Below are positions 54,804 through 64,000 of a DNA stretch of 64,000 nucleotides, piece by piece. Under the pieces are notes generated by a model. That model did not search any database, was not told the origin of the DNA, and was given only the letters and a program-made list of their open reading frames with translations. Both the position numbers and the translations under genes were made by a program. The stretch is from Juglans regia (taxonomy: Eukaryota > Streptophyta > Magnoliopsida > Fagales > Juglandaceae), in NCBI RefSeq assembly GCF_001411555.2, contig NC_049907.1:4782243-4846242 (forward strand). The letters are read 5' to 3'. The number at the start of each line of letters is the position of its first letter. The first letter of the stretch is position 1.

Positions 54804-55222
54804 GAATAATAAACCTTAAAAATTAATCAATAAGAAGAATGTAGAAATAATAAATGTGTACTATTTAAATAGTTCAACTGTGAAAAATTAAAATTATTAC
54901 AAACTTAATTAGTAATAATAACCCTTGGATTTAATCCAAGGTGGCAGCCTAGAAATTCTCCTATTATATTTTATATAAGGAGAATAATGAAAATGATGCC
55001 CCGATCGAGGATATCCACGACCTTTCCTTGATGTTTCACCTCTTTCAAAGAATTTCTGGCGATAATTTCAATCAACATGTGCTTTATAATGATTTGGCTT
55101 GAAATTTTGAGCACAATGGCTTTTGAACGGACCAAATCGGGCTTGAAATGATCTCGAACGGTCCGATTGTACAAATCTACCCTGAACCGGTTTAGGAAAC
55201 TGGGTAAACCGGTTCAACTGAT

Positions 55223-55750
55223 TCAAGCCGGGTCTGGGAGAAAATCGGGAGTTGGCAGCTCGGTCAACCGCTCGGTTCTCGGCTTGGTCAATGGCTCCGT
55301 TCTCAGCTCGGCTTGGTGGCTCGGCTCCAGAGGGTCAGAAACGGGCAAAACGACAATGTCGTTTTTGCCGGAATTGACCTCCGTTGGCTGAAAGACACTG
55401 TCGTTTAGCCCTGGGCAGATTTGAATGGGATGACCGTTGGACGAAACGGCATCGTTTCGTCCTGGGTTGTCTTCAACCTCACACTGGCGCACTACAGTGT
55501 CCCTACGTGCGGTTTCCTCAGTTCCGTCCGACCAAATAGTGGCCGGCGACGATGACTCCGACGTGCTCCCAAGGTCCACGAAGTCCGGCGGTGGTGAGAG
55601 GCTCCGGCGACCAGCCGAAACAGTTACTTTGTGTGCAAATGGGCTATTTAAATCACTATTTCTTTGTGTAAAATAATACCAATAATTTTCTTCAAAATAG
55701 TAACAATTTACTAAATTTTGAAGATTACCAGTATACTCTAAACCCTCCAT
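55223..55750 (-). CDS. Unassigned 175-codon ORF in copia-3 leader
   Basis: An open frame begins about 150 bp after the PBS with MEGLEYTGNLQNLVN and YFEENYWYYFTQRNS, then SLSPPPDFVDLGS. The second half is of low complexity, rich in E, T, L and P in TEPLTKPRTERLTELP-like repeats. I recognise no domain. It lies where copia elements normally have only a short leader, upstream of the Gag ATG and in a separate frame. It could be captured host sequence, an element-specific extra ORF, or chance openness in GC-richer DNA. Confidence 0.4.
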   Translation of the reverse strand: MEGLEYTGNLQNLVNCYYFEENYWYYFTQRNSDLNSPFAHKVTVSAGRRSLSPPPDFVDLGSTSESSSPATIWSDGTEETARRDTVVRQCEVEDNPGRNDAVSSNGHPIQICPGLNDSVFQPTEVNSGKNDIVVLPVSDPLEPSHQAELRTEPLTKPRTERLTELPTPDFLPDPA

Positions 55751-55887
55751 CGTGATCTGAAAAAGTTTTTTTCTCTAATTTTCAAGCAAACGAAGATGAT
55801 TAAAATATGCAAGTGTGGTTGCCAAACCAAGCACTTGCCTATTTATTGTCTTTGTAATGCACGATAAAATTCTCTCTGACATGACCA

Positions 55888-55901
55888 GACTCTTGATACC
55901 A
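55888..55901 (-). promoter_or_regulatory. Primer-binding site of copia-3
   Basis: The minus strand reads TGGTATCAAGAGTC, an initiator-tRNA-Met-type site one base from the LTR end. Confidence 0.85.
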
Positions 55902-55902
55902 C

Positions 55903-56332
55903 TGCAGAGAATTAAACAACAAATGGAAGCGGAAATTATAATGATATGGTGACACTCCCGTGAGGGTATTTGTCCCATAAGTTGGTGATGAGCAAAGGGA
56001 ATTGAGTGCATTTGTTTGTGCACCAATGACCCCTATTTATAGGTCATCATGCACCGGTTGGTAAAGGGCACATCCATTGGTTAACCAATGGTAACCCAAA
56101 GGTCACAACCTTAAGGAGTGACACATCCTATTGTGAAATGGCACAACCATTAGTAAACCAATGGTAACCCAAAAGTCACATACTTAAGAAGTGACAAAAC
56201 CTTTTGACTAAATCAAAAGGTTGTGTCTCTTGACACTTTCTTTAACATCACCCCTCATGGGAACCATCATCATGTTAGAGAATATCATTCCAAGGGGTAC
56301 ACCGTTTGGTGATCACACCCCTTAGAATAACA
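55903..56332 (-). repeat. 5' LTR of copia-3
   Basis: 430 bp. The minus strand starts TGTTATTCTAAGGGG and ends TTAATTCTCTGCA. A CTATTTATAGG-type TATA region is visible at about 56032-56043. Confidence 0.92.
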
Positions 56333-56337
56333 GTTAT

Positions 56338-56987
56338 ATAGTAGTAAACCTATCATTTCTCAATAAAAAGTAGAAGTAATAATTGGTAAAGTGGCAACGA
56401 AGGGAAGGTGCAATACACAATTACATGTTAAGTGTACTAAGGGACAAAAAGTGTAAGAAACGAGTATGAAGTGGTAATAAACTAAACCCAAGCCAAGTCA
56501 TACGTACGTGTAAAATAGCAAATCATTCTTCAAAGAAAAATGCTGAACATAATCGTCTCAAGTAAACGCTGCGCAACCGGCTCCACATTAGTAAATGAAA
56601 TAATCGTGTTTCATTTAGGTAGCAGGTGGATATAATGTTTAATGAAAAGTCAAAACACACCATTTTTATTTTTCTCCTCCTTCTCCTTCTACCTCATTCT
56701 CCTTGATGACAAAATTGTTACTCCCATTCTCCTTCACCAAAACTGGCTTAAGTTAATATCGAACATAGAGTTCACTCAAGGCTCGCTTGACAGACCGCTT
56801 GAGCGAGTGTTGGATAGAAAACTCGCTCGAGGCACTCGACACTCTGCTCGCATGAGTAATCCAAAAGTTTGTCATGATCTTGTGAATGAAATATGGTTTT
56901 GGTGATTCCCTAAGGGTTTCCTTTTAAATGTCCAAAGCGTAAATGTATAAAACCAATATAACATGTTTAAGTAAGCTTGTCATCTTT
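56338..56987. other. Left flank of the foldback element
   Basis: No gene is seen. 56468-56525 shares a direct repeat with 58366-58425 on the other side of the foldback (AAGTGGTAATAAA, AAACCCAAGC.AAG.CATACG, CGTGTAAAATAG). Confidence 0.5.
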
Positions 56988-58234
56988 TCTCTCTGCTCGC
57001 CCTACTCTCCTTCTCGCCCATCGACCCTGCAAGCTCGTCTCCCCTCCCCTCCATCTTAGACCCATCTCCTACAGTGGACATCATTTTCTTTTCCTCCCTA
57101 GCCCCATCGACTTCGCTCTCCCCAGACCCACCATTTCGCCGTCCGTAATCCCACCAATTCGTGGTCCCCTCTCGACCATCTTCGATAGAATCTCCAAAGT
57201 AATTTTTTTATTTTTTATTTTTTATATTTTATACCTCAGTTTCCCCTGCACTAGGGAGGCCGATCTCTACAATTTTTTTTTTGTTTGTTTGGAATTTTTT
57301 TTTTTTTGTTCTGAGCTATGTTGCAAATGTATTGTTATGATCCTTGCTATGAATCAATGTATTGTACTAAGGAAGAGAATGTAAATGGAATGATGGAAAC
57401 ATTTGTGAAAATAGGGATTGCAATTGAAATGTTAGTGAAAATGCTTATGAAAACTGAAATGTTTGTGAAAATGAAATGTTGTCCGAATGTTTCATAGCAG
57501 GCATTACAATTTTCATGCACAAATGCAAATGCCGACAAACATTGCAAATTAGTTGAAAATAGTGACCATTGACATCAAGAAGATGGTATATATCAATGTT
57601 TGTGGGCAGTGACCATTGCAATCTAGAGATGGTACCGAGAGACAATGACAATCGAGAGACCATGCACTAGTGTTTAGATTAGAGAGTTAACAAAATTGGA
57701 GGTGCATGAAAATTGTAATGCCTGCTGTTAAACATTCGGACAACATTTCATTTTCACAAATATTTCAGTTTTCACAAGCATTTTGACAAACATTTCAATT
57801 GCAATTCCTGTTTTCACAAATGTCTTAATCATTCCATTTACATTCTCTTCTTTAGTACAATACATTGATTCATAGCAAGGATCATAACAATACATTTGCA
57901 ACATAGCTCAAAAAAAAAAAAAAAAAAAAAATTGTAAAGATCGGCCTCCCTAGTACAGGGGAAACTAAGATAAAAATAAAAAAATACCTTGGAGATTCTG
58001 TACGAGATAGTCGAGAGGGGACCATGAACTAGTGAGGCTCAAACTCGTGGGGCTGAGGATGGCGAAATGGTGAGTTTGGGAAGAGTAAAGTCGATGGAGT
58101 TGGGGAGAAAAAAAAATGATGTCCATAGTCGGAGATGAAGTCGGAGATAGAGGAGAGGGGAGACGAGCTCACGGGGTTGATGGGCAAGCGAAGTCGATGG
58201 GCGAGAAGGAGAGCAGGGCGATGCGCGGGAGAAG
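56988..58234. mobile_element. Foldback element with about 530-bp inverted arms
   Basis: The left arm (56988-57520) and right arm (57702-58234) are inverted copies separated by about 181 bp. Matching landmarks include CTCGCCCATCGA versus TCGATGGGCGAG, CTAGGGAGGCCGATC versus GATCGGCCTCCCTAG, and TTTCATGCAC versus GTGCATGAAA. The outer parts are CT- or GA-rich and look like promoter or UTR DNA. Poly-T (57272, 57296) and poly-A (57911) runs also pair. No transposase is present. A Mutator-type foldback is possible but no TSD was established. Short open frames in the arms are mirrored and not convincing genes. Confidence 0.8.
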
Positions 58235-58705
58235 GAAAAAGAAATTTGTAGAGTACCGTTGTTTTGTGCTTTAAAATGAATAAAGTAGTCAAACGTGTAG
58301 GGTGACATCGAACAGGATATCAAAACGGAACATTAGAGCTGGGATAGTTGCATTATCCTAATAATAAAGTGGTAATAAATGCCAAGGGTGGAATTAAACC
58401 CAAGCAAAGCCATACGTGTAAAATAGAAAACCGGTTTTCAAAACTGAAAAGTAATCCCGTGCCAATCACATGCGAGTCGACGCCATACATTGCGTAATTT
58501 TTTATTTTTTAATTTCTCTCTCTTTACTATTTTTTCAGTATGACTGCTCTCTCTTTTTACTTCTTTCTTCCTTCATCATTTATCTCTCTTCATCTTTTAA
58601 TTTCTCTTACTCAAAAAATAAAGAAGAAATTTGGGTAAACGGTTGGATTGTGATATTTTAAGATAATTAGTTAAAATAGAAAAAAAAGGGTTAGATATTT
58701 AAGCT
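58235..58705. other. Right flank of the foldback element
   Basis: AT-rich with CT-rich patches. Apart from the direct repeat at 58366-58425 I see nothing assignable. Confidence 0.4.
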
Positions 58706-59345
58706 ATTGAGTAAGGGTGTGCAACCGTTTTTTTCCATGTCCGGTCTGAAAGCTGGAAACCCGGTTGCATCGGGACGGTTATCTGCCCGAAAAACATCCG
58801 AGCGGGTGAAATAAATCTGGATCAGGTTATGGATCTAACCGGATCGGTTCTGTACCGGGTTAATCCGGTTTTTTCATGACTAACTCAAATTCCCAAAAAC
58901 GACGCCGCTGAGCTTCACTCTTCAGTCTTCACGAATAATCCAGGCCGAGACTAGGCTTCAGAGTTCAGTCTAAGGTCTTCATCGTTTTGAGTCACTTCTC
59001 TCTCGCGTTCTCACTCTTCACTCTTCAGAGTTCAGTCTTCGCTCGATCGAATCCTTCTCTCTCATGTCTCTCGATCTCACTGTCACGGTGTCACCATCTC
59101 ATCGAAGGTTCGAAACACTTTGCCCTCTTTGTCTCTCAAGTCTCTCGATCATTCCGTTTCCGCCGGTGAGAGGTCGCCGCCCGTAAGTCTCTCAAATGTC
59201 GCTACTATCGGTTTGATCATATCTCTCTCTCTACTCTGTCTTAGACTTTGGATTTTGTTTGCAAACGAGGGTGTTTAGGGATTTTTGTGTTTTAGGGTTT
59301 GCTTGTGATTTTTGGGTGTTTTAGTGTTTTAGTACTCATATATTC
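58706..59345 (+). other. CT-rich, 5'UTR-like region after hAT-like end motif
   Basis: It starts GTAAGGGTGTGCAACCG with several ACCGG/CCGGTT motifs to 58875, like the subterminal regions of plant hAT elements. 58910-59180 is a CT-rich block (repeated CACTCTTCA, CTCTCTCGATC) followed by CCGCCCGTAAGTCTCTC, a good plant splice-donor context at about 59182. This could be the promoter and 5'UTR exon of a gene or of a hAT-type element whose coding part is lost. No downstream exon was found. Confidence 0.4.
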
Positions 59346-61692
59346 ATGAAATGTTTTCTACTGCTACATTTCCCAACACACGGATGGATGAAGTGTATGG
59401 GTCAAAAATCCAAGCTGAATTTGAGTGCTACAAAATGCATGATCGCAGTTGCTTAGAAAAAAAAAATGCCTGGTATCAATTGGCATCTTATCGGGAAAAT
59501 TAATACAAAGCAAAATATAAACAGAAACATGACAGTGATTCAATCTTAAATAACATATACAACCATTTGTTTGCCTCTCGCTAGCCTGATTTTTGCTTCT
59601 GTTGCCTTTATCTGGTTTACTACATAAATAGAACTGCTAATAGGTAAAAAAACTAAGAAGCAATTAGTGACCATTTTTAAAGTTTTTGAACTCTTAGTGT
59701 TTGCCAATCAAATTATTCGCTTAAACCGCTCAAATATGACCAAAGATGCGAGTCTAAGAAAACTTAGTACTATATTTTAACTAGATGGTATATCAATAAC
59801 AAAATGACATCGCTTTGGACAAGTGCTCATGACAAACGTGTGGTTGAAAGCTATTTACCCGAATGCAGCATTCTTTTAGGGCAAACAAATTATCTTGGCA
59901 ATGATGGGATGAGCCAATCGAAACCTTGGTTCAAAAGTCAATAAAGCCTATTCTGTGCTAGAAACATAATATTAAGGTCACAGATGCAAGACTGAAAAGT
60001 AGAAGAAGAAGAACAATAACAAGTTAACAACTATGCTATCGAGTAGAATGCCTCATATTATTTTGCTCTAAGTTAGTTTTTTGAAGAGAAAGGTAGCTTT
60101 CTAGATTCTATTTTGCTCTGAAACCTGTCGCTATTTTCTGAAGTTATATATTTGGAAAACATGATTACTACTGTTAGGGTTGGGTTTCTCATATCTTTTT
60201 TAAAGGATATCGTGATTAAAAGTTTTGGTTGAAGCATTAGTGATGGCCATTTGAATACAGATTACAGGGGATTTAGCTTTTTTTGCATGACATGTAGCAC
60301 ACTGCTACCTAGAGATGATTGACTAGTGGCTGGGTAGGCTACTTTGCCATACCCCAGCCTGCCTGATATATAAACTCACCAGTTCTCACTGGCTGTTTAG
60401 ATAATGATTGCAGAGTGCATGATTTAAAAAATCAACTTCGGCCTAGTTGCAGTGTGCCATGATTTGTTTTTGTAGCTTTGATGTGGGTTTCTCTTCCATA
60501 TTAGCATGCCCCTGGTTATCAAGATTATTAAAATTAGCATTAATTTGTTTATGGGCTAGGGTCAAGGTGAGGGCAAAAGATTATTATTGGAGCTTCACCA
60601 ATATACATACATGTGTGGGTAAAGAGTATTTTCAGATATTTTTTTCAAACTATCAATTTAATATAAAATATTTTTTAATTTTAAATATTCAACTTTTTCA
60701 TTTAATCATTATCTAACATTATCCTAACACAAAAATCGATATAACTTTTTAAAACTACCAAGCAAAATAAAAAAATTAATACAAATTTTTCAAATTTTAA
60801 AATCAAAATATTATAATAAACACCCACGGGGTATCTGCAAACACCGCACCTCAAGAAGTCGATCCTACCATAAACACCCATGGGGTATTTCTATCACCAC
60901 CACGGCTCCAAGAACACAGTCCTTCCAAGTATGTGAATCTAACTCATCTCAAATCATTTTTAGCTGTTATTTATGCAATGCACAAATATGAGTTGGCGTG
61001 ACTCTAGTTGGGAGATGAATTTCACCTAAAAATTTTTATTGTAGTGGTTACTGATCAAGATAAATGTGTATCCATATTATGCAAGATGTGCTCATGAGCA
61101 CAACAACGCTAAGTTTCATATTATTTTAATATGGATTTGTAATGTTCAGCTGTTTAGAAAATATTAAAGCTGTTTACCCATTTCATTTCTTTAGATGTTA
61201 TGGTTTGAAATTGCATAATGATGATGCATAATGAGATTATTTAACAATGCATAATCCTATGATGTTTATGGTTTGCCGTGCATGTTTTTTTTTTTTTTTT
61301 TTTTTTGGTTTACATACTTGAATGTGGTAGTTTGCTTAGGGTCTTATTTCATTGTTTCAAAAATGAAATTCTTGTTCTGTGTTTTATTTTTGTTTTTGGT
61401 ATGCATACTTGAATGTGGTAGTAGGGTGTTTTGATTGATTTTTGTTTTTTGTTCTGCTACTGTAGTGTATTTATATATAACAAAGTTTAATTTTGTTAAT
61501 AAACTTCGTCTTCCCTGTTCTTCTAGCGGTACTCCTTACGTTCATCTGCTAGACAGCGTCCATATCAACAGTTATGGGTCATATTTTAATTCCAGGTCAT
61601 TACTCATATTAAGGCATATTGCCTATAACGTTGCATATTTTACGAATAATATATTTTTCTGTGTTATATTACCAATTTCTTAGCTATTCCAA
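59346..61692. other. Largely featureless intergenic or intronic DNA
   Basis: No coding sequence is recognised. An AT-rich unit at 60630-60820 resembles the MITE-like family loosely. 60822-60882 has two AAACACCCA.GGGGTAT motifs. A T-run lies at 61286-61307. Two similar GCATACTTGAATGTGGTAGT-type blocks occur near 61314 and 61402. Confidence 0.35.
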
Positions 61693-61980
61693 ATGGATGA
61701 TCCGGAGGTGAAAAGCACGCAGATCGCGCAGCGTAAGCGGTATGAGGATCGGGATGCTATGAATTCATCAAAGCACAGTAAAGGATCACAGTCTAGTGAT
61801 GCCAGCAATGGCGGTTACGATCCGATTAGTCAGTGTGCGACATTGCTCACTGAGCTTTCCCTGAGGCTAGATCCTCAACAACTTGTTCGTGCAATTAAAG
61901 AATTACTAAACCCAGATATGCGGCAATTCTTCTTGTCATTGGATGCCGTCGGGAGGGATGATTGGGCCCGTAATTGTTAA
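61693..61980 (+). pseudogene. Myb/SANT-like transposon protein, C-terminal part
   Basis: An open frame of 95 codons from MDDPEVKSTQIAQRKRYEDR, with a low-complexity Ser-rich stretch, then SQCATLLTELSLRLDPQQLV, a KELLNPDMRQFFLSLD block and WARNC. The last 45 residues resemble the C-terminal region of plant Myb/SANT-like (L10-interacting MYB-type) proteins, whose members are partners of PIF/Harbinger transposases. The N-terminal Myb/SANT domain is missing. A Harbinger transposase lies 1.5 kb downstream on the same strand, which supports the assignment. Confidence 0.5.
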
Positions 61981-62544
61981 AGTATGATGCATGAGTTGTA
62001 TTTTATTCTTTATGGCATTGTGACTCTATTTATTTTCTCATACCTTTCATGAGATGAGTTTTTGGTTTGATGAGTTTATGTATTGTTACTTTTTCCACCA
62101 TCGTTGTATAGACCATTAATTTAGATGAAGTAGATGAGGGTCTGATTTTAAGAGCTAAGGCCCTGTTTAGATTGTGCATGATTATTCACCTTAATGCGTA
62201 ATAATGAGATGGTTATAATAATGTATGATTGTTTTGTTAACTTGTCAGATTACTTACAATTGTTATCAAGATAAAAGTGTGAATTAACCTATCATTCTTG
62301 TATCATTTTCTGGAACTTTGCTTTGGGCACTCGAAGTTTTAACAAATTGCCTAAATCTTATCCAACATCTTCCATTGACGGTATCTAGTGTGCAGCCGAT
62401 CGACTTGGGTACGCTTTCTATAGCCGGAAAATAATAGAGTATCAGTTTATGTATTAAACTATTTCCTTGTTAATATATGAAAGTCTAATTCATAATTATC
62501 ATGGTCGGATAACATAATAGAAAAAGGCTAAGAGCATGGATGAT

Positions 62545-62636
62545 GCGAATTGGTCAGCAGGAATCTCCTAGATGGACGCGAACCTTGATCCATATGACAT
62601 CTTCTCTGATGGGGTTCGACTGATAGTAGTGGAGAT
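62545..62636 (+). pseudogene. Sequence upstream of the hAT insertion, possible transposase-linked coding DNA
   Basis: AATTGGTCAGCAGGAATCTC and the following bases up to the hAT element continue after it with GTGGAGATGAACTTGC. They thus form one pre-insertion sequence. I cannot assign a frame with confidence. Confidence 0.3.
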
Positions 62637-63336
62637 TAGGGGTGTAACCGGTCCGGTTTTGGACAAAATTTAGGACCAAATCGGTATGTACCGGTTTTGT
62701 ATTTTTCAAAACCGATTACGCCCTGATTACCCTTCTAAATCGGTACCTTCGGTTTTACCGGTTTCCGGTCCGGTTTTCTCGTTTTTTTTAAATGTAAAAA
62801 ATATATAATAAAGTATTAATTCTTATTATAAAATGTTATTAATAATTTAATATATATATTATGCTTAAAGCATATGATCAATTAAATTTTCATTTTTAAG
62901 ATTAAACTTTTATTTTATAAATTATAACAACATTATCTTATATATAATTATATTAATAACATATGATCAAATAAATTACAAATATTCATATTTAAGATAA
63001 ACATTTTATGTTATTATTTATAAATTATAATATGAAATTTTTTCATATATGATATATAATTATATATATTATATATAAAATTTTAACATATAATTATATA
63101 TTATATATATAAATATTTTGTATAATATATAAAATTAATTTTTATATATTTTTTTCTAACCGGTCCGGTCCGGTCCGGTCCCGGAAACTACGGAACCGGA
63201 ACCGGACCGGAACCGGCCGGTTTTCATAAAATAGGAACCGGTTCTGGACCGGACCGGTTCAAAACCGGACCAACCGGTCAGGTTCGGTCCGGTCCGGACC
63301 GGTTTTCCGGTTTTCCGGTTTAAATTTACACCTCTA
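62637..63336. mobile_element. hAT-type non-autonomous element, 700 bp, perfect 8-bp TSD
   Basis: It starts TAGGGGTGTAACCGG and ends TTTACACCTCTA, with exact flanking GTGGAGAT copies (62629-62636, 63337-63344). The subterminal zones are packed with CCGGT/ACCGG motifs (62650-62780 and 63157-63320), the centre is AT-rich and there is no transposase. The 8-bp duplication and subterminal motif clusters fit hAT. Confidence 0.88.
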
Positions 63337-63344
63337 GTGGAGAT

Positions 63345-64000
63345 GAACTTGCAACTGATGATCTTGAGACACTCGCATTTCTTGAGAGGGCTAGTAGACA
63401 AGCGCAACAGAATCTTAGATGATCACAACATAATATCGACCTACGAGGGACATCAATATATTTTGAAAGTTTTGCTTGAGAAGTTTGGAAGTTTTGCATG
63501 GGCTAGTTGCCCAAAACATCTTGTGTGTATGTGACTTGGACATGAAGTTCACATTCTTGTACACTAGTTGGGAGGGAAGTTCGCATGATGCATGCGTATT
63601 CATCGATGCATTGAGTCAGGGCCGCAACCAATTTCTAATGCCTCTCGATAGTAAATATTTAATATTATATAATTATTTTTGTTTTCAAATTATTTCTCTT
63701 TATATGTATTTTGTTACATCTTTGGGAATGGTTGGTAAGGGCCTATTTTTTTCCTGCTAATGTGTAATAAGTCATTATTATCTAGTCGATTTGGCGTTCC
63801 CATGTACTTGGGGATTTATGCCCCCTATCTCAGAGAGAGATATCATAGAAGTGGCCGTCAAGGTCAGCGGGGATTTAGGGGGTATAAGGATTATTTTAAT
63901 TATTGTCATTTATGCATTCGTAACGTAATAGAATGTACATTTGGGGTTTTGAAAATACGATTTATAATTTTAAGACTCATGCATGCATATAAAGTTGGGA
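63345..64000 (+). pseudogene. PIF/Harbinger transposase (ALP1-like DDE_Tnp_4), degenerate
   Basis: 63345-63420 reads LATDDLETLAFLERASRQAQ. The DDE nuclease then appears abruptly with LCVCDLDMKFTFLYTSWEGS (first Asp region, about 63520-63580), SHDACVFIDALSQGRNQFLM and PLD. After an AT-rich interruption (about 63650-63765) that may be an intron or insertion, VDLAFPCTWGFMP (second Asp region), APYLRERYHRSGRQGQ, RNVIECTFGVLKIRF and ILRLMHAYK follow to the window edge. The Asp and Glu positions of DDE_Tnp_4 are visible. The N-terminal helix-turn-helix part is absent and a one-base shift lies near 63822, so it is not functional as read. Confidence 0.78.

Larger units (their letters stand above)
49731..56332 (-). 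mobile_element. copia-3: full-length but decayed Ty1/copia element
   Basis: 6602 bp with two 430-bp LTRs, PBS, PPT, Gag-Pol, a 1.1-kb leader and a 0.74-kb 3' non-coding region. The flanking pentamers GTTGT (49726-49730) and GTTAT (56333-56337) differ by one base. By eye the LTRs differ at about 20 of 430 positions, so it is clearly older than copia-2. The protein style (MAPKKSIDPSGIEKL start, YSDADFGSD) suggests the Tork group, which is inference. Confidence 0.93.

Noticed and set aside
56977..57384. A 135-codon protein gene in the left foldback arm
   Set aside because: Related frames occur in the inverted right arm on the opposite strand, the composition is CT-driven, and the end is made of poly-T. 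No domain is recognised.

Overview
This is a plant nuclear window, almost certainly from a eudicot and probably a woody species. It is AT-rich. It holds a cluster of coiled-coil NB-ARC LRR (CNL, RPP13/RPP8-like) resistance-gene copies, Ty1/copia and Ty3/gypsy-type LTR retrotransposons, L1-like plant LINEs with the zf-RVT and RNase H C-terminus, hAT and PIF/Harbinger DNA transposons, and several MITEs. A Fagales/Juglandaceae origin is my guess from the general look of the repeats and is not proven by anything read here. I found no tRNA, rRNA, CRISPR or prokaryotic-type operon.

Layout. 1-445: the 5' end of a minus-strand copia element. 470-12885: one plus-strand LINE (LINE-A) split by two nested copia elements, copia-1 (1928-5998, TSD CTAGT) and copia-2 (6809-11783, TSD ATTCC). 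Copia-2 is young: its two 342-bp LTRs differ at only three positions by eye. The LINE-A tail abuts a relic of an NLR leucine-rich repeat (12886-13010). 14360-18247: NLR-1 (minus, two exons, broken in the LRR). 18250-24860: repeat-rich sequence with MITEs, a copia LTR remnant, a 257-bp tandem duplication, a 651-bp hAT-type element carrying a 169-bp hairpin, and a gypsy gag scrap. 24862-25886: NLR-2, a fragment truncated on both sides. 26100-28608: a 2.5-kb solo LTR (TSD ATATT). 28668-34550: LINE-B (minus) with its central 2.4 kb inverted. 34550-36945: LINE-C (plus), internally deleted. 38761-40236: a second solo LTR (TSD TGGAC). 40637-41157: a gypsy-like LTR. 41870-44929: NLR-3 (minus, two exons, two small frameshifting deletions). 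45340-46443: LINE-D (minus, 5' truncated). 49731-56332: copia-3 (minus, full length but decayed). 56988-58234: a foldback element with about 530-bp inverted arms. 61693-64000: remains of a PIF/Harbinger transposon (Myb/SANT-like partner plus transposase), interrupted by a 700-bp hAT-type element with a perfect 8-bp TSD.

How the parts relate. No copy of a host gene here is intact as read. The only host gene family seen is the NLR cluster. Its copies share orientation, exon-intron structure and flanking DNA, so they arose by local duplication, and all now carry disabling lesions. The rest is successive waves of transposons, and the nesting gives a relative order: NLR duplication and decay, then LINE-A, then copia-1 and copia-2. 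I found no convincing new gene system. The most unusual structures are the LINE with a precise internal inversion, the 530-bp-arm foldback, the hairpin nested in a hAT-type element, and the unassigned 175-codon leader ORF in copia-3.
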